From Apostichopus japonicus (lineage: Eukaryota; Echinodermata; Holothuroidea; Aspidochirotida; Stichopodidae), in the NCBI RefSeq assembly GCF_037975245.1, contig NC_092575.1, forward strand, positions 15,048,310-15,112,309: DNA of 64,000 nucleotides, read 5' to 3'. Made by a program: the position numbers and the translations under genes. The notes under the pieces were generated by a model. That model saw only the letters and a list, made by a program, of their open reading frames with translations, searched no databases and was not told the origin of the DNA. Positions 11,932 through 26,200 of the stretch are shown here, in pieces. The first letter of the stretch is position 1. Every line of letters starts with the position of its first letter.

Positions 11932-12001
11932 CCGGAATACTCGAATCGATTCCGTCCCCCCCCCCCACGTTTTAAATCGGATTGACGCCCCTGAGCTCGG
12001 C

Positions 12002-13000
12002 ACGCATACTTTACCAACAAAACCACTTTAACTCGAGATAGCGTATGTAACTTCTCTCTCAAACTTTATATGGGCATACATGCCACGGCGGTTCCATTTC
12101 TGTTTTTGTTCTTCTTCTTCTTCTTTCCTTTTGTGACGCCAAGTCGCGGTGAAGTCGGGGTTGGGGATGGAAGGGGATTAAATTTCGAGTTACAACTCAC
12201 GAAAATTCGAGATGAAATGAACTTCAAAAGTTCGAGAGTTTTAATTTACACTGTGTACACAATTCAACACCACCATTGTGCCCCGGAGAGAGGCAAATTT
12301 TTGCCACCGAACAGTCAAGTAGTAGGCTAGGCCTATATACTAAAACCGTTGGTATGATATTTTTTTTTATTACAAACAAAAAGTGGGCCCGACTATTGCT
12401 CGGATAGCTGGAGGTTTAATGGTCAAGACAAGGTAAGGTTATCCGACGAGAATTAAAAAAAAAAATTATTACGTGAGAGTCGGGGCGGTAGCCAGTTGCA
12501 AAAATTAAAAACATTAAATCCTATTGTTTTCAATGACATTTTCAGTAAGAAAGTCTTGATTTAAGGAAGGCAGTTATTCGTTGGGTTTTATCTTAATATC
12601 TAATGAAACTGAGACTTGTTGACGGTCGTTAACGTTACTTTATGTTCCGCTGGAGGCCGGAGAGAGTGGCCGAGCTCTTGTAAAGTTGGCATCTGATCAC
12701 TTGGAATGATTTAACATTTTTTTCGGGAAGTGTTTTGACCAGTTCTTGAGCATCTTATTTTACCCTCCTCAATTCTTTGAAAACTGCCAGCCTGAGCATG
12801 CAAAGATCACAGTTATATGCAATGCTTTTATCATTTTATGCGATCTATCAGTCTGCATGGTAGGCCTTTATTTTCCTGTGCGCTGATTCGAGAGCATGAT
12901 ATTGGAGTACAGTTAAGAGAGATATTAGCATTAAGAAATTTTCCCAACTGGCTGGGATGCTTCGTTTCCGACTTTAATACCCGGTGCTGACCGTGCTAAC
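12002..13000. other. Intergenic stretch, nothing recognised
   Basis: It contains a short TTC run near 12107-12126, T- and A-runs near 12360 and 12457, and no supported gene or element. Confidence 0.4.
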
Positions 13001-13291
13001 GAGCGGTGCTGTGGCTGAGTGGATAAAGGCGGTGGCATTTGAAGCAATGAGGCTTAGCAATTGGGAGGTTCGGGGTTCGATTCCCGGCCGGGTCATCCAA
13101 GAGAAATCTACGGTTTTCCCATCTGAAATGACTTTCTAAATTGAAAAGATTCCAAAATTTGAGTTAAATGTTGAATCGGAAGCCACCCGACGTGTAAGTT
13201 GTAATCCATAAGCCCTTGCGGGCTTCTCCCACATTTGTGGTCGCTTAAGGGTCGTAAAAATAACTGCTGATTATTATATTATATTAATAAT
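13001..13291 (+). mobile_element. tRNA-derived SINE, copy 1
   Basis: A good RNA polymerase III A box (TGGCTGAGTGG, 13012-13022) and B box (GGTTCGATTCC, 13074-13084) are spaced as in a tRNA with an extra arm. The acceptor stem does not pair, so this is not a tRNA gene. The tRNA-like head is followed by a unique body (GAGAAATCTACGG, TTTCCCATCTGAAATGAC) and an ATT-rich 3' tail ending near 13291. A diverged copy is at 19246, which supports a dispersed family. Confidence 0.75.
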
Positions 13292-14242
13292 GAATCAGGG
13301 TGTGAGTGTGCGTGTTTGTGTGGAACGGAAATGGATAGCCGCCGAGGGGCTGGGTGGGAGGTGTGGTAGCCAAATACAAGACAAGCATGATTAATCAAGC
13401 ATGATTATCTGGAATATATCTTAATGACGTCCTATATTCCTACAGATGTGTAATCCTGACCTCCAAACAATTTTCTACTTCCGCCGTCGTCTCCCCTGTA
13501 AAAGAACTGTTGACGTTTCCTTCATGTTACTAGTACTAAATACCGTAATACGTCAATGCACCCCTCAGTCAAAATGTCGCGAAACTAGTACTTTAATAGC
13601 TTCATGTTAATTTTCCAGGGGCAGTAACAACACCCATCTCTCAAGTGTCATCATTAACAAATTCCACCTCGTTCGTAGAATCAGGTCAGGAAGTGAAGTA
13701 AATTATTTACATATTGTTTTTGTACCTATAACACCTTATAATTCATACTTCCATATCGTACAAAAGATACCGAATTCTATAAACTAAGCTATTACTTATT
13801 AATATGATGGCGTTAAGACTAGGATAGTCTACGTCGCTAAAGTTAATAGCGTAGCCTAGGTTAAGGTCATGGCTTGGTCTAACATAACACTTTACAGTAG
13901 CCTTGTACTTGTACTTGTAGGGCTAATAATAATATTAGTTCTAACAGGTGAAGAAAAGACTAATAAACAGTATCTTTATAAAATATCTGAAACAACAATA
14001 ACCAAAGAATCCAACATATGTTTTAGAAAACTCAGATTATAATGCTTGAAGGAATTGGTTTGGCTTGAAATTCAATAAGTTTTCAGGGAATAATTTACTA
14101 TTTGGGCTAGTGTTCAAACTTTGTGTAGCAGTATTGAAGGCTCTGATCTTTGTTTCTTGTAAAGTAGACTAGTAAAATTAGTTGAGATATGTCTAACTGA
14201 CAACAGAGTAGTGACTTAAAATGATTCTTTTTACCTAAACAG
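13292..14242. other. Upstream region of VPS18, transcription start unresolved
   Basis: The ATG exon appears to begin at an AG acceptor at 14241-14242 (TTTTTACCTAAACAG), which implies at least one non-coding 5' exon upstream. I could not identify that exon or a promoter in this stretch. Confidence 0.4.
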
Positions 14243-14272
14243 CAACAAAGTGAAGACTGGTATGTTGCAATT

Positions 14273-17200
14273 ATGGCATCAAGCCTCTTTGAACAGTATA
14301 ATGAAGCCACAGCAAGAAGTGGAACTCCATTCACATCTGGTCTACAGCAACCATCCACCAGATCAGCACCAGTAAGTAATTTGGATTTGCAGTTTTTGGA
14401 TTTTGGATTTGCTGTAGTGAGGATATGTGATTGAAAAAGTCTATGATCCTCACACACAACTAATCAGCATTTTATCAGTATTCATTACATTTCATACACA
14501 TTACACAACAGGGCAGATCTTTAAGGATTGGTTTCTTTCTGGTTGTACTTCAGGTCTTACTTTATGGTTCTTCAAACAGTATATATATATTTGATTGTTG
14601 AAACATTGCAGAAAAATATTAAAAACAAAAATGACCAAATATGTACAAAGTAGGAGAGACTTCAAGGTTTGTAAGTACTACCCTGGGCCAGTAAGACTCC
14701 CCTTCAGGTGGATCATAGACCCTCCACTCTTTTTGTATTTAGTTAGAAAGATTTGAAATTGATGTTAACGACTAGTCATCCAGCCAGACGACATCCAAAT
14801 CTGGTTTTGGTCATCCTAACAGATGTCTGGTCATATCAGACGCTTGGACAACCATTAAAAATTTTGCCCTGCATGAGAGCTTCCATCTTGTCAATTAATA
14901 TATGATATTAGCCAAGACTCTTTTCTTATTTAATTCCAGATTTCATCAGGTTATGTGACGGCTTCTATCGAAGAAGATGTCAAAATTTTCACAAGACAGA
15001 AAATTAATTTCACGTAAGTTCACAGACTCACCCAATAGGCACATAATTGTTACCTCATACACATGAATTTCGTTTAGTAATCTATGATTGTTTTCACTTG
15101 CAAATGTGCTTGATTCATAAAGAAGAGAGAGAGGGGGGGGGGGAAGATGGGACCCAGCAGTTACCTTTGATTCTTGTGATAGAGATGGTATCGATGTACA
15201 AACAGAGCTTAAAGTTGTACATTTTGGAAGACGTACATCCTACACGGCTACATAGTAAAGACTTAAGAAACCGAGAAAGTCAAAAACACCACCGTTGATA
15301 ATGTTTCCAGTGTGCACTGTACCCTTTTCACTGCCTTTAAGCTTTGTAAATATATATGGATATTTTATTAGGACCTTATGTGTTAAAGTAGATAACAATA
15401 CTTGGCAGAAATTGCAACAAAGTCTCGTAAATATTAATCAACATTATGATAGTAATATTAGACATAAACTCCTCTTTTTATAAAAACGAAGCAACTTTTG
15501 CATTGTGTTTAAACTATGATGTAGTGCTGCATGGATCGTGGATATTATTTAGGGAAAGTAAAATCTGTGTCTAATTTATCTGTCCTACTTTAACAACTCT
15601 CTGTTGTATTTTGTACTTACAGTCCACCAAGGGCTATAACTCACATGGTCGCCAACAACAACATGCTAATGATCGCCATGGCCGATAGAACAATCCTACG
15701 TATCAACAGAGACCAGCCTGACCAGAGAAGTGGTAACAAGTTTGAGAATTGTTTTTCCCCACCAACTTTACATGTTCCTTAACCTCCCTTCTTTTGCCAT
15801 GATGTTACTTTCTAATTTCTAAATTTCATCAGTTCCTCTTCAAAAGTATCATCCACCATCAACTGACTACTTTTAAATATTGTCCCCCTTTTATATCTTC
15901 ATTTCAGAAGTCAAATTGAGTGATGAGAAAATTCACAAGATGTTTCTGGATCCATCTGGACAGCATCTCATCATCAGCACAGAAACCTTAGATGTCCTTT
16001 ATGTTGGAAAGAAAAGCAGGAAGGCCAAACATTTAGCCAAAATGAAAGTGAGTTTCAACAGATCTTTTTTCTTGTGGAAGAAATCCAGAAATCATCTTAA
16101 ATCAGAAAGGTTCTGTTTCAATTATAAAGTGCAACCAACTGCTTTACATAAATGGCTTACATTTGACATTTATTCATGATTAGTCTTTGCTATCAACTAT
16201 GAAACTTTATTTTAGTTATACTAGAAACTTAAAAAGAATTAAACTTTAAAATATAAATGATTACCATCAATAATTAATGGAACTAACAAAGTGAAATTTT
16301 GTCTCCTTTGTTACAACAGGGTCATCTCATAGAGTCTGTCGGATGGAATAAAATGAATCGGAATGAAACGACCACAACTGAAATTTTACTCGGGACAAGC
16401 AGAGGTACGATGAATATAAAACTCATGATGTGAAGATTCTGTCAATTGTTTCGTACTGAAGTTTTTATTCACAGAGTGGTGTCAGTCTCACGCAGTAGTT
16501 TGATCTTTGATTCGTTGGATTTTGACCCATAAATCTCCAGGAAATTGTCATATTTGTGACATATATTTGAGAGATTGTTTTTATAATGTTAAAGTGCTCA
16601 CAGCATTGCTACATACCAAATCAGAGGACCAGAAACTCCCATTCCACTCTTCACCAAATTCCATCAAGTTACAGTTATGACGCTCAAGTTTACAGAGAGA
16701 AGTTCCTGTGTTTGGTCCTTAAATGTTTCCTTTTCATTTGAATAGGACAGAATTAGCAAGTCATAAACCTTATCAATAGCTATGATATATTATATTTATA
16801 GTCCTAATTCTTAATTATGAAGTAGAGTAGGCTAGTTACCTTCACTTAAAAAGAAGGCTGGTATATTTGCCGACCAAAAAGTACAGATGTTTTTTTTTTG
16901 AATACCAAAGAGTTTCTCAAGATTTGATACATCCATTGTAACATTAATAGTACCATCTACTGTATATCAAATTAGTTTCTGTGCTGGGTTATTTATATAT
17001 CAATGAGGGAAACAATTAAGTTACAAAAGCACCCAGCTGTATACTGTATTATTCATTAATTTGTTTGTTTATTTGTTTGTTAGGATGTATCTTTGAGACA
17101 TTGATTCAAGCTGGTGATGACGGTAGATTCTTCCAGCAGAACCCAGACCAATACTGGAAAATGGTAGGTTTTACAGGACCTTTGCAAACTTCAAAAGGCA

Positions 17201-20200
17201 AAAATTGTTTCAATAATAGATAAGAGGAATCTGGTAGTTTAAATGTTGCACAAAATCATGCCTTGTCACTAGATTTGTCAACTTGATTTTGTTGTGTGTG
17301 GTTCTCTTAGTAAATATTTGGAGAGAGGGAAAAGACAATAGAGTGAGAGGGGAGGGGATGGGGATGAAGAGGAGAGGGAAATGACAAGAGATGAAGAGGG
17401 GATGAGAATGAAGAGGAGAGGGAAATGACAAGAGATTGAGAGGGAGGGATAGGGGAATGACAAGTGTTGGAGTGGGAAAGGGGATGGGGTGAGGAGAGGA
17501 GAATGACAAGAGTTAGAGAGGGGCAGGGGATGTGGGTGAAGAGGAGAGGGAATGACAAGAGATTGAGAGGGGATGAGAATGAAGAGGAGAGGGAATGACA
17601 AGAGATTGAGAGGGAGGGATAGGGGAATGACAAGTGTTGGAGTAGGAAAGGGGATGGGGTGAGGAGAGGAGAATGACAAGAGTTGGAGAGGGGCAGGGGA
17701 TGTGGGTGAAGAGGAGAGGGAATGACAAGAGATTGAGAGGGGATGAGAATGAAGAGGAGAGGGAATGACAAGAGATTGAGAGGGAGGGATAGGGGAATGA
17801 CAAGTGTTGGAGTGGGAAAGGGGAAGGGGTGAGGAGAGGAGAATGACAAGAGTTGGAGAGGGGGAGGGGATGTGGGTGAAGAGGAGAGGGAATGACAAGA
17901 GATGAAGAGTGGATGAGAATGAAGAGGAGAGGGAATGACAAGAGATTGAGAGGGAGGGATAGGGGAATGACAAGTGTTGGAGTAGGAAAGGGGATGGGGT
18001 GAGGAGAGGAGAATGACAAGAGTTGGAGAGGGGCAGGGGATGTGGGTGAAGAGGAGAGGGAATGACAAGAGATTGAGAGGGGATGAGAATGAAGAGGAGA
18101 GGGAATGACAAGAGATTGAGAGGGAGGGATAGGGGAATGACAAGTGTTGGAGTGGGAAAGGGGAAGGGGTGAGGAGAGGAGAATGACAAGAGTTGGAGAG
18201 GGGGAGGGGATGTGGGTGAAGAGGAGAGGGAATGACAAGAGATGGAGAGGCGATGAGAAGGAAGAGGAGAGGGAATGACAAGAGATTGAGAGGGAGGGAT
18301 AAGGGAATGACAAGTGATGGAGTGGGAAAGGGGATGGGGTGAAGAGAGGAGAATGACAAGAGTTGGAGAGGGGGAGGGGATGTGGGTGAAGAGGAGAGGG
18401 AAATGACAAGAGATGGAGAGGGGATGAGAATGAAGAGGAGGGGGAATGACAAGAGATGGAGAGGGGGAAGGAATGAGGATGTAGAGGAGAGGGAATGACA
18501 AGAAATTGAGAGGGAGGGATAGGGGAATGACAAGTGTTGGAGTGGGAAAGGGGAAGGGATGAAGAGGAGAGGGGAATGACAAGAGATGGAGAGGGGGGGT
18601 GGGATGGGGGTGAAGAGGGAAAACAGTTCTGTAGCTAATGTAGGAGATAGTTTGTTGTTGGGTATTGGTATTAGAGTACAGTAACTATGAATGGAAATTT
18701 ATGATCTTCCGTTGATGTGCCTTAGATACATGCCATACTTGTACTGCTTATAATACAGTACACTAAGTTGGCGGACATGTATAGTGACCGTGTGCCATTT
18801 TCCATGAAGCAAAATTTTTATAAGATCTAAAATATGACGACAATGTCATGAATTCAATTCACGTGCCTCGGTTTATCGGTGTCATTTGTCAGGTCTATAA
18901 TCTCGGGAAGGAAAGTACAGTTCCTGTGACCGGTCTTCACGTAGAGAGGATATCTGGGTCGACACAGTCTGACAAGAGAACCATCTTTATAATGGCTACC
19001 ACCCCCGAGTAAGTACACCCTCCATTGACTAATAAATCGGTGTTTGAGACGCCATGTTGAAAAGAAACAAACTACAGCAGATGCAAACTACCCCGCAGCA
19101 AGGCTGAATCATTATTATCAAACGGTAGTGATTATCTCAGCATACCAGCATTGCCCATGGTGTGAAGCTACAGAGTTCAAAAGATTATGTCCTACCCAGC
19201 CTTGCTGCAGTGATGCTGCAGACCCCTCAGCGATCTTACTTTAGACACAGTGCCTAAGTGGTTAAGTGGATATTAACAAATCTGGCATCTGGGAGGTCCT
19301 GGGTTAAATCCCTGGCCAGCCAAAGGAAGGTGGGTTCTGCATCCAGGAGAAATCCATCATTTTCCCCGGTCTGAAATAATCTTCTAAATTGGATAGCTGG
19401 CTGAAGTGAAATGAAAGGTATAAGTCCAATACTCCTGACTAAAAATAATATTCCTTCCAGAATAATCAATCTATGTAACCAGTGCATGTAAAGAGGTAAA
19501 AGAGTTCTGTTTCATCTCTTTGAGAGGAGAATTACTTTGGTGATATATTTTTGAAATAGAGAGATTTGTTGCAATGTCATCTGATGTACTGATTATATAA
19601 TATGTAACTTTTATAAGGTAAAATGAAAACGAATTTATTTCCATGTTTCGCATTGCACAGACGAATGTATCAATTCATTGGTACAATCATGTCGACAGAG
19701 GCACCGATATTTCTTCAAGTTTTCCAGAGATATGAAAATACAATTCCAAGTAAGTGTTTTTACATGTGATAGTGCAGTTATTTAACTGTTGCGAGAATAA
19801 CTAAAGTAAAAATAGTGTGAGAAATATTGATGATACAATTGCAAGTTAGTGATGATACTAGTAGTGATACGGTTCGTTGTTGATGTGATGGAAACACCGA
19901 TGCCGCGATAAGTATTTAACGATACAAATGATAATGTAATCTTGAATTCTTATCAAAGGTATACAGGTCATTGTTTACCAATATTGCTTATACAGTTACA
20001 AGTTATTGATGATGCTAGTAGTGATACGGTTCGTTGTTGTCCATGGAATCACCGATGCCGCAATAAGTATTTAACGATACAAATGATAATGTAATCTTGA
20101 AATGTTATCAAAGGTATATACAGGCGATAGTGTGGCCAATATTGCTTATACAGTCACAAGTTATTGATGATGCTAGTAGTGATACGGTTCGTTGTTGTCC

Positions 20201-23200
20201 ATGGAATCACCGATGCCGCAATAAGTATTTAACGAGACAAATGATAATGTAATCTTGAAATGTTATCAAAGGTATATACAGGCGATAGTGTGGCCAATAT
20301 TGCTTATACAAGTTAGTGATGATGCTAGTAGTGAATACCATGCCATTGTGTTGATGGAATTACTAATACAGATGACCAAGTGATGATTCCTTTACTATTA
20401 CAATTCATCAAGGCCGCTTCATACTCTAAAATACATCACTGGCTGAGAGATGTGAAACAAATCGTATGTGATGAACTCATCATCATCACATGCTTCACGT
20501 TTACTATATATTGTTCGTTTTCATCTATCGCCCGAGATAGAAAATGGACTATGAACTGGCAGGTTAGGTTCTGATACAAGTACTCATATAATTACGAATA
20601 AGCAGATTAATTACCATTTCCGTAAATTGATAGAAATTACTAAATACTACGTTCTTTACATAGTTGCACAATTTAGTACCAATACTGTTTGATGTATTCA
20701 ACGATGAAACAAGTGCTAGTACAACGCTTTAATGTTGACAGGATCTTATGTAATGCCATTTGTTCAAAGATAATTAATTAGTATTACAATTTGTGGTACT
20801 AGTTATAATACCATTGTATAGAATTGGTAGAGTAAGTAATACAATTAAAAGTAATACCAAGGCCTGACAAGATGGAGTTGGGAGAGGGGGGAGTTGGTGC
20901 AGGCCTGATAAGAAGGAGGGGGTACGTCTGTGTGGTCCAAGGTTAATTAGGAGGCTAGGAGAAAATATGAATGTATGATCTTCTTCATATACCTAACGAG
21001 AATGAAGATTTTCAAACCTGGGCTTTCATTGGCGCTTCTGTTATGTAATGTTTTTAAGTTATCATGTGAAGCCTTTCAATACAAGGACACATACATTTTG
21101 GTTCATGTTTGGTCCAGTTTCAGTTTGCTTTTCATCTCTTTCCCATTATTTCCATCTCATCCTGTATAGCTGGTTTTCTAGAACTTCCCGGAAACATCGG
21201 TTACAGCCAGCTGCAAGTCTACACACCCAAACAGAAATCAACACCGCAGGGATTTGCGTGGATGTCCGGTAAAAAGCTCATGTTCCTTTCCTTATATATT
21301 CTTATGCAGAGTATTCTCCAAATTATCAAACTGTGAATGTCAAACCTTAAGATATGTCCCTCATTTAAGGTACGTAGTGGGGATTCATATTAAACTTGCC
21401 TCTAACGTAAACTAAACTTAAAAGGAAGAGGAGATTTTCACTAATGTACCATGTCACGCATATAATTATCAGAGTTGATTGTAATTTGATTTCACGAAAA
21501 TTGAAATGTGAAATGAACAACTGCACTTGACAGAAAGGTGTCTTTTCTTGCAATTGGGATCTTCAGCCACACTCTGAATCAACAGAGGAGGCCCAGTCAT
21601 ATTGTTCATTTCTTGTTCCACGAACTTTGACAAGCTGCGGTCTCTGTAATCACTGAGAATTCTTTTTAGCAATCTCTGATGAACACATCAGGGCAAAGTA
21701 CCTGCACATTCCCTAATTCACATATAGTGTGACATATTCGAAGTAACATACGGTTATTACCACTGATAACTAGCACATGTTAGCAACGACATGTTGCCCA
21801 CTGTTCGTTTTGCAACATTACGCACGTATGGTGGTTAACCAATCAGAATGCTTCCCTGAAATATTTTCAATCACGACCGCTAAACTGAGCTTAATCTCTA
21901 AGCGTCATTAAGATTGTATCTCGAAAAGGGAAGATACCGGACCAGCGATTCTCCTCGTAATTATTGAAGGAGACATCCTTTTAAACATATTTTCACAACT
22001 TAGCACATAGATCAGGGGTTTCCCTAACTGGGGTGCATGATCCCCAGGGGTTGCGTGAGTCCATCCCAGGGGGTTCGTGAGACGTTTCTGAAAGTCAAAA
22101 CTAGAGTACTTTTTGTTGAATTAAAATCTGATATATCAAATAATTTAGTAATGTACAAAAGTCGTACCTATCGACAAACTCCTTTCGCGTTCGATACGCA
22201 TATGTTGCCATAGTAGTACCGTACCGTGCGTGTGATAAATAACTGAATTATGAAACAGACACAGGCCCCGCATGGCTTTGGTGAAATTGGTGTACGCATG
22301 ACAGTACATCGTGAAGATAAAGAGCTGATCTGATCTTAAAGTTTCCAAATAAACAGGACAGATGACACACATTAGGACCCAGAGTTGTATCTATGGCACT
22401 GTTAGGACCGATATGGTAGCGCCCTCAGTAGAAAGGCTGAAGATCTCCTTTTTTGGAATTATGTCTATAAATTCTTTTTGCCCTCTTCACCTGTCAAAGA
22501 GAAAACGATGTAATACTCATTGTCTTAACTTCAAACCAACATAATATTTAATATTAATAAAAATATATTATATTTTAATATAATATTGTTCTCTAACTAC
22601 CAGTTGATTGAATTCTGTTTATAAATTCAGTTTGGACTATTTATGCCCTCTTAACTTGTCCAAAAAGAAAAAAGAAGGGCTAAATGCTAGTAGCCCCAAT
22701 TTCATACCTACTGAATGTAAAAAAAACTTAACAATTTGACCATCTCCTTGTACAGGTCCAGGAGTCTACATTGGTAATTTTGATTTCCAAGAGCTGACCA
22801 GGGAAAACCTGACCAAGGACAGCCATTTGTTGATATATCCGCTGGACAAAGAAGGCACAGTACAGATAAAACCCATCTCAATGATCTTAACAGAGTTTCA
22901 CGTCCTCCTGCTCTACTCAGATAGGTAAAGCACAATGTTACAGTTGCATCCAGGGATGTGCCCACGCTGGGTGGCACTGGGCGGTCCCCGCCCAGCACTA
23001 AAAATTACCCCCCAGCACTGTCTTAAAAATCGTGAATCCCGCCCAGCACTATTTTCATCTAAATTCCTGACATTCGTAACAATATATTCAACATAAATTG
23101 AAAAAAAAAATGTAAATTGTTAGCAAAACTAGTACTTGTGTATGTGCTTAAAAAGCTACACAAGTGCCAGCATTTGGCATCTGAGCACCTTAAAAAATCA

Positions 23201-26200
23201 CGCAAAATTTCTCAAAGGGGACCCCTCCCCCAGGACGGCGATAAGTATACCCCGCACTCAGGAATCCCTGTGCATCTATATTCAGATTTGAACCATTAAG
23301 TCCAATTACAGAAAGTACCTACCCACAAGCCAATTTCATAACGCTTGTGAAATATTAACTTTGATTAATATGAATAAATTATACATGAAAATGCTTCTGG
23401 GTGATTCCTGGTTTTCATCTGCAGCTTGTGAGCTTTGGAACTCTTAGCCTGACCATATAATGGCAGTTACCTCCATAGACTCTTTTGCAAAGAAAGATTG
23501 AAGGCTCAAGTTTTTCAAACCCTTCCGTTGATTTCTAAAGTCCATGTTACAGCTTCTTTTGATGTTTTAGTGAACAGTCGGTAATATTTTCTGGATAATG
23601 GCGCTTTATAAATTTAATTTTATCATTGTCTTCTTCCTTTTTTTCCTTTTTTCATTTCTTGTGATGAATGTTAAGATGAGGTATTTTATTATGTTTTTGC
23701 TTATTTTGTGTTGTATTTTAGAGTTCAAGTGATCTGTACACTGAATGAGACCCCGATCGATGAAGATGTCTACCAAGCTGTAAGTTGAACTTTCCACCTT
23801 TTGTCCTCCTTTGCTTTTATCCCAGAGTTGTCTTTTAATGATAACTGAAAGAAAAAATCTTCATGGGAAACTATGGCTGAAGTAAATTCCATTTGAATCT
23901 GTCTGTCAGCTTTCATCAATTGGGAACTGTAGTATGTCTGTAAGTATGTATGTGTGTGTGTATGTATGTATTTTAGATCCTCCTGCAAGCAGGAAACCGC
24001 GAAGAAGCCTCATTGGCTTATCAAAGCCGCAAGCTGACCGAAGTCAGTCTCTTAGATTCATATTTAACGTCCATGAGTATGAATTTTCAATTGTCAACAA
24101 CTCTGTAACTGGAAGACATACATTAATCTTGGAGTGACTCGCACAGACAATTGCAATGCGATTCCATGTTTTCACTTTTTGTTGAACAAACCCATTGAAG
24201 TGGATTACAACAAACAAAAAAAGGTACTGTGTGGTCTTATTGAACTACTAGTAATCTTAGTATTAATGCACTTAAATTTGTTTTTCCTTACAATTTTAGA
24301 AATTTGGTAAATTGCTCGGAATGTGCAGGGATGCCACAAAGGGAACTATCTGGACTTACTCTGACCAGGGTGTGTTCATGTACAAAGTCACAAGAGAGTC
24401 CAGGTAAATGCATATGCCAGAAGCAAACAAGTGACCATTTCTCATTATCAATAATATGCCGTCAGAAACGGTCGCAGATTTCTTCAAGGAACTCCTGACA
24501 CGTAGACTAACTTGAGATATATTGCTGATAGACTTTTGCCTACTTTTGACTGGTTAAACCCTCTTTTCCCCCAGGGAATGGATCTCAGTGGTTGGTCTAT
24601 GACGTCATCATGTTAGGGTGTCCTTCGAAGCTTTACTTGCCTAATATAATATCCTTTAAACTGAATACCTTTGAAATGCACACTTAGATGTCAATTTTCT
24701 TTGTACATAGAATTTCATCAAACTGCAAGTTTCTTTTGTAGAAGGATTAATAACTTCTGTTCAACTTCTGTTCGGTTAATGATTTAAATATAATTCCTCC
24801 CCCACCCCCCACTCCCACCCCCCACCCCACCCCCCAAACAAAAGAAGGCAAAAAAACATGTGCAGCTCATTTGCCGTGACGGCATCATTCCCTCAGTTGT
24901 TGCCAGATTCATTCACAACCTATCCGAACAAAAATTGAGAAAATTCATCACTTTGCCAAATTCTACGAGGATTTGATTTTAGCCCTCATGATGCAGACTA
25001 TTTCCAGTAACTTTGTTAACCAATCAATTTAACCTACCACCCACCACCACATCCCTTAAAATAAAAGTTTGATCCATTTCCTTGCAGGGATGTCTGGAAG
25101 ATCTACTTGAATAAAGGTGACTTCAACCTGGCTTTGACGTTTTGTCAAGACAACCAAGCACAAAGAGATGAAGTCCTCCGGAAACAAGCTCAACACTTTT
25201 TCGATGACAAACAGTGAGTCATATCAAATTCCTTTCTGTTTTTCCCTTTGTGCAAACAGACGTCGATTTAAAATTGGTTTACAACAATTAATGCTTGAAC
25301 TGTCTGTTTCAATATTTTCATATTTGTATTCCAAACAAAGCCTTGTATGAACATGTTTTTTAAACAAGTTTGAACATGTGATAAAGCAAAAAAGGAAACA
25401 ACGGATATGTTTTAATATTTTTCATGAGGTCCTGAGATGAGTGTAGTCCTATTGCATTATTTGAGGTTATCAGACTTTTCAGCATGAGAGGTTATAATAA
25501 AAAAAAACACCAAAGCGAAAAAAAAAACGAAATCTGCACCTGTTTATTTTAACTTTTAAATATTAAAGTTACTGAAAGATGATGGTAGATCATCTTGCTG
25601 TGATATATCTAAGTCTACCATGGCTTAGTAGATGAACCCAACAATGTTGTACTTTAATTAATCCACATCATGTCTCTTGCTCAAATCATCAAACATAGTT
25701 TCCTTTGATTAATGGAGATGTGTTCTTTACGTTTTCATGCAATAAACAGTATATTACAGCTTATGCAGACTTGCCGACCCTCCTGGTTTTAACCGGGAGT
25801 CTTCCAACTTTTAAGACAATCTAAGGCTCTCCCAGTCTTATTTGTTCATCTCGAACAAGAAACAATTTCAATTGTTTTCATTTTAAAATTGCGATCAGTT
25901 AAACTGCAGACCTGGGTACTGTAACTGTTGACTAATGTGTCAGACTAACTGGATTCTCATCTTTCTTTCTGTCTTCAGACATCATCAAGTTGCTACATTT
26001 TGACTGACAAGTATCGATTAAATGTCAATATTTGAAATGAAGACCTAATCTACATTTCTTTTTTTGCTCTGACTGTTTTGTCATCCAGGTTTGACAAGAG
26101 TGCCCTCTATTTTGCTTCAACTGAAATGTCCTTCGAAGAGGTTACGCTAAAGTTTATTGAAGCTGACCAAAAGGAGGCGCTAAGAATCTTCCTACAGAAG

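Larger units (their letters stand above)
8351..11993. mobile_element. Decayed composite hAT element with 8-bp target duplication
   Basis: The left end CATGGGCGTCAATCC (8351-8365) and the reverse complement of the right end (11979-11993, CAGGGGCGTCAATCC) match at 14 of 15 positions. The flanks carry a perfect 8-bp direct repeat AGCTCGGC at 8343-8350 and 11994-12001, the duplication size typical of hAT transposons. Inside are a hAT transposase C-terminal remnant, several secondary hAT-like termini, G/C homopolymer runs and an internal duplicated segment. The 3.6-kb interior is a mosaic: a decayed parent with later insertions. The transposase remnant lies close to the left end and points away from it, so the amino-terminal part is missing. 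Confidence 0.75.

Noticed and set aside
12655-12720. tRNA-like A-box word GTGGCCGAGCTC
   Set aside because: No B box at the expected distance and no body similarity to the SINE copies.
13001-13095. Functional tRNA gene
   Set aside because: A and B boxes are good, but the acceptor stem does not pair and a SINE body with an AT-rich tail follows; a second diverged copy shares that body.
17278-18582. Antisense ORFs up to 434 aa, Ser/Pro/Leu/His rich
   Set aside because: They run only through the polypurine minisatellite, are open in all three antisense frames and have no non-repeat sequence. They arise because the pyrimidine strand has few stops.
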